Shown: one piece after another, positions 27,691 through 33,964 of the stretch
Layout of the letters: the number at the start of each line of letters is the position of its first letter
Numbering within the stretch: the first letter of the stretch is position 1
Origin: Natrinema thermotolerans DSM 11552
Lineage (GTDB): Archaea; Halobacteriota; Halobacteria; Halobacteriales; Natrialbaceae
DNA length: 64,000 nucleotides
Direction: 5' to 3'
NCBI GenBank assembly: GCA_000337115.1
Contig: AOIR01000005.1
Coordinates: forward strand, 113,006 to 177,005
Made by a program: the position numbers and the translations under genes
The notes under the pieces: generated by a model
The model's input: only the letters and a program-made list of their open reading frames with translations
Told to the model about the DNA's origin: nothing
Databases searched by the model: none

Positions 27691-28010
27691 CTGGAGACGG
27701 AGTCGGCGACCGCTCGGGAAGTGCGACGAGACGGTGGGGCTGTTTCTCGCCGATCGCGTCGCGCTCGGGTTCCCCGCCGGATCGGCTCGTTCCTCGACGA
27801 CGTCCGCCGGAAGGACTACGGCCTGTTCAGCAACTGCACGGATGAGGAATACCGTCAGCGGCATCGCCGACCGCCGCCGGCCGGTGATACTCCAGCGGCC
27901 AAGACGTATCAGCTCGGACCGAACGCAACTTATGATCCTGCTTACGGTATGACAGTCCTATGTCCGGGCCGACGAGACACGACAGCGGAGAGACTCGAGG
28001 GGACTCGTAG
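27691..28010. other. 320-bp interval with possible decayed coding sequence
   Basis: No intact gene. GC-rich third positions suggest former coding: a plus-strand frame reads GLFLADRVALGFPAGSAR (about 27736-27790), and after a shift another frame reads SFLDDVRRKDYGLFSNC (about 27791-27841). I cannot assign a family. The promoter of the amidase gene at 28011 must lie at the right end. Confidence 0.35.
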
Positions 28011-29006
28011 ATGTGTACGCGACTGGTATATCTCGGCCCCGAAGACATCGTCCTCACCGGCCGGTCGATGGACTGGCACGGCGAAATCGGGACCAACATC
28101 TGGGTCTTCCCGCGCGGCATGGAGCGAACGGGTGAAGTCGGTCCGTCATCGATGGAGTGGACCGCCGAGTACGGCAGTGTCGTCGCCTCCGCGTACGATA
28201 TCGCGACGACCGATGGGATGAACGAAGCCGGGCTGGTCGCGAACGTCCTGTGGCTCACCGAGTCCGACTACCCCGAGTGGGACGGCGAGACACCCGGACT
28301 GTCGATCTCGCTGTGGGCGCAGTACGTCCTCGATAACTTCGCGACGGTCGCGGAGGCGGTCGAGAACCACCGGAACGAGGAGTTTACCGTCGTATCCGAC
28401 GAGATCCCGGACGAGGGCCGGTTCGCGACCCTGCATCTGTCCATCTCGGACGCGACGGGTGACAGCGCCGTCCTCGAGTACGTCGACGGCGAACTAGTGA
28501 TCCATCACGATCGGGAGTATCAGGTGCTGACGAACTCCCCGCCGTTCGACCAGCAACTCGCACTCGACGCGTACTGGTCGGCGATCGGTGGCACGGTCAT
28601 GTTACCGGGAACGAATCGCCCGGCCGACCGGTTCGCTCGCGCGAGTTTCTACGTGGACGCGATCCCGCAGACACGGGACCGTCGAATTGCGACAGCGAGC
28701 GTCTTCGGCGCGATCCGCAACGTCTCCGTCCCCTACGGAATCAGTACGCCGAACGAACCGCATATCTCCTCGACACGCTGGCGCACGGTGGCCGATCATC
28801 GGGACCGACGCTACTACTTCGAGTCGGCGCTCTCACCGAACGTCTTCTGGCTGGACCTCAACGAGGTCGAGTTCGAGACCGATGCCGGCGTTCGATCGCT
28901 GTCGCTCGGTGAGAACCAGACGAACGTCTTCGCCGGCGACGTCGCCGACGACCTCGTCGAGACCGACCCGTTCGATTTTCTCGGCGTCCCCGCATCCTCG
29001 AGCTAA
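28011..29006 (+). CDS. Linear amide C-N hydrolase (choloylglycine hydrolase/penicillin V acylase family)
   Basis: A 331-residue Ntn hydrolase. After removal of Met1, Cys2 becomes the N-terminal nucleophile. Arg18 and Asp21 (LTGRSMDW) occupy the same positions as in bile salt hydrolase, and the VLTNSPPFDQQL asparagine (about 175) and the Arg in the NVSVPYG region complete the set. It hydrolyses a linear amide bond; in haloarchaea, candidate substrates include N-acyl compounds such as acyl-homoserine-lactone-like signals, which is speculation. No signal peptide, so cytoplasmic. Confidence 0.9.
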   Translation: MCTRLVYLGPEDIVLTGRSMDWHGEIGTNIWVFPRGMERTGEVGPSSMEWTAEYGSVVASAYDIATTDGMNEAGLVANVLWLTESDYPEWDGETPGLSISLWAQYVLDNFATVAEAVENHRNEEFTVVSDEIPDEGRFATLHLSISDATGDSAVLEYVDGELVIHHDREYQVLTNSPPFDQQLALDAYWSAIGGTVMLPGTNRPADRFARASFYVDAIPQTRDRRIATASVFGAIRNVSVPYGISTPNEPHISSTRWRTVADHRDRRYYFESALSPNVFWLDLNEVEFETDAGVRSLSLGENQTNVFAGDVADDLVETDPFDFLGVPASSS

Positions 29007-29180
29007 GCCCGATTTCCAGCGCGTTGGAGACGGGGCCGTCGACAGTCAGTCGCGGAGACGATCGACCGTCGCCAGTGGGAGACTCACTCGAGGGGACAAC
29101 AGTACCACGACGGTCTCGAAGAAGTCACTCGTACTCGACTGACCCAACGTTTTGGGTCGTCACGTCCTACGTACCAGTAG

Positions 29181-29576
29181 ATGGACGCCGAGCGCTGGTG
29201 GCCACCCTTCGTCGAGGTCGTGGCGCTGGTGTGGATCGCCCTGTTCGTCGTCGACGTCGCGATCAGCGTCGACGTACTCGTCGTCCCCGACCCGGTCGCG
29301 GCGACGGTTCGCGGCGTCCTCCGATGGCTCCTCGTCGTCTTCCTTCTCGATCTCGCGCTCCTCTACCGGTGGTCTGACGAAGGCCCGAGGGGGTTCGTCC
29401 GTCCGAACTGGTTCCTGATCCTCACCGTCGTCCCCTGGTTCCGCCCGTTTCGGTTGCTTCGCATCGGGCGGTCGGTCCGCGCGCTCCGACTCCTCTCCGG
29501 GTCACGCCGGGTCGGCTCGTTGCTCAACAAGGTCCGCGGGAAGTGCCGCGACCTGTGGCGCCGACTGCGCGACTGA
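29181..29576 (+). CDS. Small voltage-sensor-like membrane protein
   Basis: A 131-residue protein with membrane helices at about 8-28, 42-62 and 75-90. An S4-like segment WFRPFRLLRIGRSVRALRLL follows (about 90-110), with arginines every third or fourth residue, and a basic tail. No pore loop or selectivity filter is present, so it looks like an isolated sensor domain or a truncated channel. Its last 75 bases overlap the convergent DUF389 gene. Function unknown. Confidence 0.6.
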   Translation: MDAERWWPPFVEVVALVWIALFVVDVAISVDVLVVPDPVAATVRGVLRWLLVVFLLDLALLYRWSDEGPRGFVRPNWFLILTVVPWFRPFRLLRIGRSVRALRLLSGSRRVGSLLNKVRGKCRDLWRRLRD

Positions 29577-30935
29577 GGGACTCGGCGCGGTCGGCAGCCA
29601 CTCGTCGATCGGCCACCACGCGCTCCGCTCGTCGTCGCTGCCGACCGCCGCCGCGCGCTGATACTCGACGAACCGAACGTCGACGCTGACGGCCCGGCTC
29701 GTCCGAGCATCGATTTCGGTCTGCAAGTCGTCCGCCAGCCCCTCGTGTTCGAGGGCGCTCGAGCGTCCGACGGTCACCGTCACCGAGACCTCGTCGCTGA
29801 ACACGCTCCCGTCGTTGTACTCGGTCTCGACGCCGGCGAGTTCCAGCGAGCCGTACTCCGGTTCCTCGAGGACGTCCTGCACTTCGCCGTTGACCCGCTG
29901 TTCGAAGACGAGGTGCTGGTAGGTCCCGGCGGCGGTCAGCGCGACGACGACGAGGAAGACGAGGACGATGACGGCGTACGCGCCCGTACGCAGCGAGACG
30001 GTCGCGTTCTCGCGGACGTCGCTGATCACCGACGAGCGGTAGCCGAGCGCGATGAGCGTCAGATACGCGGTGAGATTGATGAACACGATGTTCATCAGGA
30101 GCAAGACGAGTCCGCCCGCGACGATGATCGGCTCGCCCCAGGCCGTCCCGATGCCGGCCGCGGCGGCGGCGGGAACGATGGCCGCCGCGACGGCGACGCC
30201 GGCCAGCGAGACGGGGAGGTCGGTCGCGAGCGCGAGCGCGCCGGCGAACCCGGCCGCGATGGCGATGACCAGCGTCAGGAGGTTCGGCGTGGCGAAGGCG
30301 CCCACCTGCCCGACGCGACCGACGTCCAGCGTCAGCTGAAGGAACCCCGACCGTTGCAGAAACACGCTCATCGCGACCGCACCCAGGTAGGCGACGACGA
30401 GCCCCGTCACCTGCGACGTTGCGCTGTCGACGACCATCTCGCGGTCGCTGATGACCGCGCCGGCACTCGCGGAGAGCGTCGACCCCGCGAAGGGCGCGAT
30501 CACCATCGCACCGACGATGACGATGGCGGAGTCCAGCAGGAGGCCGCCGACCGCGACGATCGCGCTCGCGATCGCGAACGCGAGGTAGGTGGCGGTGTCG
30601 GGGGTCAGGTCCGCGGCGCGCTCCCGGATCTCGGCGTGGGACGCGCCGCGCTCCCCTTTCGGCCCCTCGACGTAGCGGTCCGTCAACTCGTCGGCGTTCG
30701 GAACGGTGGCTCGATCGACCTCCGTGACGACGGTGTAGGTGTCCTCGTCGAGTCCGGCGTCGTACAGCCGCTCGAGGACCGCGTCCACGGCCCCCGCCGG
30801 AACCGGGACATTCGCCAGGCTCCCGTCCCGGTGATCGGCCGCGTCGCTGAAGACGAATTCCACCTCCATCTCGGCGAGCGTCTCCCGCACCGCGGCGCGG
30901 TCCTCGCTGGGAACGAAGACCTGCACGAGTCGCAT
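29502..30935 (-). CDS. DUF389/TIGR00341 membrane protein (copy 1)
   Basis: A 477-residue protein. Residues 1-75 are a ferredoxin-like cytoplasmic domain (MRLVQVFVPSEDRAAV). Residues 110-340 contain about six to seven helices with conserved LLLDSAIVIVGAMVIAPFAG and AAAIVPAAAAAGIGTAWGE motifs, and the C-terminal part is hydrophilic. This is the DUF389 family, proposed to be transport- or signalling-related, without proven function. The C-terminal ~25 residues overlap the convergent sensor-like gene and look non-conserved. A second copy lies at 60089-61390. Confidence 0.88.
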   Translation of the reverse strand: MRLVQVFVPSEDRAAVRETLAEMEVEFVFSDAADHRDGSLANVPVPAGAVDAVLERLYDAGLDEDTYTVVTEVDRATVPNADELTDRYVEGPKGERGASHAEIRERAADLTPDTATYLAFAIASAIVAVGGLLLDSAIVIVGAMVIAPFAGSTLSASAGAVISDREMVVDSATSQVTGLVVAYLGAVAMSVFLQRSGFLQLTLDVGRVGQVGAFATPNLLTLVIAIAAGFAGALALATDLPVSLAGVAVAAAIVPAAAAAGIGTAWGEPIIVAGGLVLLLMNIVFINLTAYLTLIALGYRSSVISDVRENATVSLRTGAYAVIVLVFLVVVALTAAGTYQHLVFEQRVNGEVQDVLEEPEYGSLELAGVETEYNDGSVFSDEVSVTVTVGRSSALEHEGLADDLQTEIDARTSRAVSVDVRFVEYQRAAAVGSDDERSAWWPIDEWLPTAPSPSVAQSAPQVAALPADLVEQRADPA

Positions 30936-31096
30936 ACCGCTCGGTGGACGGACGCGCCATTTACTAACGGCCGACTACTGGCCGTACCAGGAGCGTATGG
31001 GGCCGGTACATGTTCCGGCAGTGACAGCGCCGACCGCGTGACGAGCCGGGCGAGTGTCGGTTCGGTTTCGCAGACTGTCCGCTCCGGACGAGGAGG

Positions 31097-31104
31097 GTTT
31101 ACAC
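31097..31104 (+). promoter_or_regulatory. TATA-like box of a 56-residue membrane protein gene
   Basis: gtttacac is centred about 28 bases before the ATG at 31129. Confidence 0.5.
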
Positions 31105-31128
31105 CCCCTGACGCGGTAGCTAGTCGCG

Positions 31129-31299
31129 ATGGCCGGACTCCTCCAACGCACCGCGGCGGGAATCGACAGCCTCTCCAGATCGGTCTGGGACGACTCGAGT
31201 ACGCTCGAGAAGGCGATCGTCGCCGTCGTCCTCATCGCGACAGGGTTGGTGATCCCGGTCCTGCCGATCGTCGTGGTCGCTCGGTATATCGCCAACTGA
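31129..31299 (+). CDS. Small single-helix membrane protein (56 residues)
   Basis: A 56-residue gene. It starts MAGLLQRTAAGIDSLSRS and has one strong membrane helix (about 30-52: IVAVVLIATGLVIPVLPIVVV), ending ARYIAN. A TATA-like box at 31097 has leaderless spacing. Codon third positions are GC-rich like the host genes. It ends 38 bases before the left direct repeat of the island, so it marks the last host gene on that side. Family not recognised. Confidence 0.6.
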   Translation: MAGLLQRTAAGIDSLSRSVWDDSSTLEKAIVAVVLIATGLVIPVLPIVVVARYIAN

Positions 31300-31337
31300 G
31301 CGCGTGTGCCGTTACGCGAATTTGGCTACAGAGATGT

Positions 31338-31353
31338 GGCCTCGGCACTCATA
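31338..31353. repeat. Left 16-bp direct repeat of the island
   Basis: ggcctcggcactcata, identical to 36116-36131. Its last bases run into ataaag, which could serve as the TATA element of the island operon. Confidence 0.9.
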
Positions 31354-31364
31354 AAGAATCTGCC

Positions 31365-31374
31365 CTACATAGGA
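31365..31374. repeat. Inner left 10-bp repeat
   Basis: ctacatagga, found again at 36101-36110 near the right end, in the same orientation. The two copies lie just inside the 16-bp direct repeats. Confidence 0.65.
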
Positions 31375-31463
31375 CGTGAAAAAGTGGCAAGTAGCTGTGT
31401 CATGTCCGAGGTCGAGGAAGCAATCCCGCTCTTCTCCAGACATATCGGAAGTCGTAGAAACCA

Positions 31464-31640
31464 ATGTCAGACAAAAACAAGAAGCAGTGGAAGGAGACCA
31501 GCGGCTTCACAGAAGATACCGAAGTCGCTCAGGTCATTTGCAATACAGAAGATCTGAAAGAGTGGATGAAGAGGCCTGCTAGTAACAGGAACTATTACCT
31601 CTGTACCGATATCTCATTTTTAACAAGGAGTTCCGTATGA
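31464..31640 (+). CDS. 58-residue first protein of the island operon
   Basis: A short gene reading MSDKNKKQWKETSGFTED, then VAQVICNTEDLKEWMKR and ending YYLCTDISFLTRSSV. It is soluble, lysine/glutamate-rich, with two cysteines. Its TGA overlaps the ATG of the membrane protein gene (ATGA), and an aaggag motif for that gene lies within it, so the two are translationally coupled. No family is recognised; it could be a regulator or immunity-like partner of the membrane protein. A start at 31402 in another frame was considered and rejected. Confidence 0.65.
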   Translation: MSDKNKKQWKETSGFTEDTEVAQVICNTEDLKEWMKRPASNRNYYLCTDISFLTRSSV

Positions 31641-32482
31641 TTAGTCTCTCTGCTACCCAATCCCACCGTTACTCCAATTACCTTACATTTGGCCGTTCTA
31701 AGGCACGGATCCTCGGAATAGTTGCCGGTGAGACGATATTTCTTGGAGGTACTTTCTTCGCAGCTGAGCCCCCATTCCTGCCCTTGCCATTTGAGCCAGG
31801 TATAGCGCTTCTAATTTCAGGTATTTTGACTCTGGTCCTAGGGATCGCACTCTACGGTCTTCTGTCAAGCCTGGGATATCGGACGTACTCTGTTAGGTTC
31901 CACAGCCCGACTCACGTTCTCAAGTGCTTGATAGTCTATCTTGCATTTTCGGCAATCGTAGTCTATCTCGGCTATCTACTCCTCGTATACCCGTATTCAA
32001 ACACACCCATCCCGAAGGTCGTTGATATAGGAATCGGTGCAGTGGCCACAACCCTCTACGCTATCTCAATAACTTCCATCATCTACGCAGAAGACATCTT
32101 CTCAGAGAACAGCGGCTCGAAATCTGAAGTCATCACCAAGTTTCTCTCCGAAGCTGATAGCCTCCGTGAGAAATCAGAGTCAGAAATCGTTGACCAGCCA
32201 AAGAAACTTCTTCAGGCCGGAGAATCACTCCTCACCGGTCTGCAAACCTCAGAACTTGAGGGAACAGAGGAGCTGGCAGAAAATTTACAGGACTGGCTAC
32301 AGACGTTCAAACACCGAGAACTTCAAGGTCAGAAAAAGATGGTAGGGGATCTCCCAGACAGCAGCACGCGGTTTGATGTCTGGGAAGAACGGTACGAGTC
32401 CTTCCAATACATCAGAGACGAACTCGAAAAAATGGACAACTCAGCGATAGAGAGGATACTATTATCTATCCGGGGTAAATAA
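31637..32482 (+). CDS. Four-helix membrane protein with helical cytoplasmic tail, candidate effector
   Basis: A 281-residue protein with membrane helices at about 25-45, 53-76, 94-116 and 128-150. A hydrophilic C-terminal half (155-281) follows, predicted almost fully helical and rich in E/K/S with heptad-like leucines (LREKSESEIVDQPKKLLQAGESLL). An aaggag ribosome-binding motif lies 7 bases before the ATG, which overlaps the previous stop. I do not recognise the family. In conflict systems of similar layout, the membrane protein often acts as the killing module; that role is inferred only from context. Confidence 0.7.
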   Translation: MISLSATQSHRYSNYLTFGRSKARILGIVAGETIFLGGTFFAAEPPFLPLPFEPGIALLISGILTLVLGIALYGLLSSLGYRTYSVRFHSPTHVLKCLIVYLAFSAIVVYLGYLLLVYPYSNTPIPKVVDIGIGAVATTLYAISITSIIYAEDIFSENSGSKSEVITKFLSEADSLREKSESEIVDQPKKLLQAGESLLTGLQTSELEGTEELAENLQDWLQTFKHRELQGQKKMVGDLPDSSTRFDVWEERYESFQYIRDELEKMDNSAIERILLSIRGK

Positions 32483-32494
32483 CTGTAGCAAAAC

Positions 32495-33049
32495 ATGGAA
32501 GAGTACGCTGAAGACCGGAAATTTGAGCCCCCGGATAAGAAACCTCACAACGAGGGAATCTGCCTATTCAGCGACTCCAAAAGCTGCTACGGAGATGATA
32601 TAGAATCAATCCTCAAAGAGATCACTCCTAAGATCTCCGGCTACGAGGAAACCATCGTCGCAGATCCCCACGGAGAAGGCCTTGACCTGATGCTGGACGA
32701 CCCTGTAGAGGCGGAGAAAACTATCCTCAAAAGCAGTCTCTGGCTCATCCACTACAAATGCATCACAAAATACGATCTCAAGGATAATTTCAGAAGCGCG
32801 ATAAACGCCACACCTCCCCGTACCCAGGTCTGCATCCTAATTGACGCTCCGGAAACGGAGCACGATGACATAGAAGCCGAACTCGACGAGATTACTGACA
32901 GCAAGAACGTCTACACTGTCAAATCGAAGCCGGTTCTCAGGAACAGTATGAGACAGTATCTCGACATGAGTGCGAATCCGAAGAGAGGAAGGGAAGAGGT
33001 CATTAAGTGGAATAACAACGTCTGTGATCTCATCGATGCAAGGAGCTGA
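32495..33049 (+). CDS. 184-residue island protein, unknown
   Basis: A soluble protein 12 bases downstream of the membrane protein gene. Alternating hydrophobic strands and helices (GICLFSDS, EETIVADPHG, SLWLIHYKC, TQVCILIDAPE, KNVYTVKSK) suggest a compact alpha/beta, Rossmann-like fold. Acidic residues follow strands 1, 2 and 4, and there are six cysteines. This could be a nucleotide- or signal-binding component or a receiver/TIR-like fold, but no signature motif confirms that. Its position between membrane protein and wHTH protein is tight (6 bases to the next gene). Confidence 0.65.
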   Translation: MEEYAEDRKFEPPDKKPHNEGICLFSDSKSCYGDDIESILKEITPKISGYEETIVADPHGEGLDLMLDDPVEAEKTILKSSLWLIHYKCITKYDLKDNFRSAINATPPRTQVCILIDAPETEHDDIEAELDEITDSKNVYTVKSKPVLRNSMRQYLDMSANPKRGREEVIKWNNNVCDLIDARS

Positions 33050-33055
33050 CCCCGC

Positions 33056-33964
33056 ATGGTGAATGAGATCCTCGCCCTGAGACGGATTGGAGAGTGGGCG
33101 GATCTATCCGGCGAGGAACTTCATTTCTATCTCGATATAGCTGCTGATGTTCAAAGCGAGAAGCTTGACGAGCAGGAGGGGGCAGACCGTCTCTCTGGAG
33201 AGAGGTATTTCGAGTTCCTGAACGAAGAGGTTCTAACTGATGAGCGTGTTTTAGATGAGCTTGAGTTAGCTGATATCCCGGTCGAGAAACTACAGAGGTT
33301 CCGTGAAGGTGAGGTTCCGGTTCTGGAATTGTACTCGGAACAGTTCAAACTCGATTATGGATTAGACCAGATCGCGGACTTCATCATGATGATGAAGTTT
33401 GTTCGGGATTATATGAAGTTGACCGGGGAAGACAGTGTTGCGCCTCGGAACCGGCTTCAGTATCTGCTGTTCTTAGTGAACTATGAGCTGTCTCAGGAGG
33501 ACACTCTTCCAAATCGGTCGAACAGGACTACACTCGGGAACTTAGAGCACACCGGGTATCGCTACAACTTTTCAAAGGGTAACGGTCCATATGCTCCGAA
33601 GCTTTACCGGGACAAGAACCGGCTTTTCGCCCAGTCGCTGCTTCATGAAGAGGTGATAGAGGAGCCAGTTTCTGAGGACGATGAACCCTATGAGATCTCA
33701 CTGGGAGAAAATGGCGAGCGGTTGATGGCCCGATACGGGAAGAAACTGGACAATTTTGACAGCGTTCTCCTGAAAGAGTGGGACCTGCAGCAAAGAGACG
33801 TCATCAAAGAGCATAGGACAAAACCGATGGAGGAACTCAAGGAACAGGTTCGTTCTATGCCCAAGTTCCAGGCCACACCAAAGAATGAGGAGCTGTTGAA
33901 AGCACGTCAGCGTGATTTCGATGAACCAGTTGATCCGATTCAGGAGTTGGTTCTAAATGTCTAG
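33056..33964 (+). CDS. wHTH middle-component protein (YwgA/SocA-like segment)
   Basis: A 302-residue protein. Residues 1-125 are helical and acidic. Residues ~130-200 (RNRLQYLLFLVNYE, then YRYNFSKGNGPYAPKLYRDKNRL) resemble the winged-helix pattern of YwgA and SocA/Panacea-type proteins, in which a GPYSPEL-like loop is characteristic. Residues 205-302 are a charged helical tail. An aaggag motif precedes the start. Its stop overlaps the ATPase start by 8 bases. In ABC-three-component systems the middle component is often a wHTH protein; the match is by motif shape, not search. Confidence 0.65.
   Translation: MVNEILALRRIGEWADLSGEELHFYLDIAADVQSEKLDEQEGADRLSGERYFEFLNEEVLTDERVLDELELADIPVEKLQRFREGEVPVLELYSEQFKLDYGLDQIADFIMMMKFVRDYMKLTGEDSVAPRNRLQYLLFLVNYELSQEDTLPNRSNRTTLGNLEHTGYRYNFSKGNGPYAPKLYRDKNRLFAQSLLHEEVIEEPVSEDDEPYEISLGENGERLMARYGKKLDNFDSVLLKEWDLQQRDVIKEHRTKPMEELKEQVRSMPKFQATPKNEELLKARQRDFDEPVDPIQELVLNV

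Noticed and set aside
29745-31379. 544-residue plus-strand frame
   Set aside because: It is antisense to the DUF389 gene, rich in R/D/G, and has no domain.
31306-31582. Two overlapping frames before the island operon, including an ATG at 31402
   Set aside because: They cross the direct repeat, are Arg/Ser-rich and overlap the 58-residue gene that has the coupled ATGA stop.
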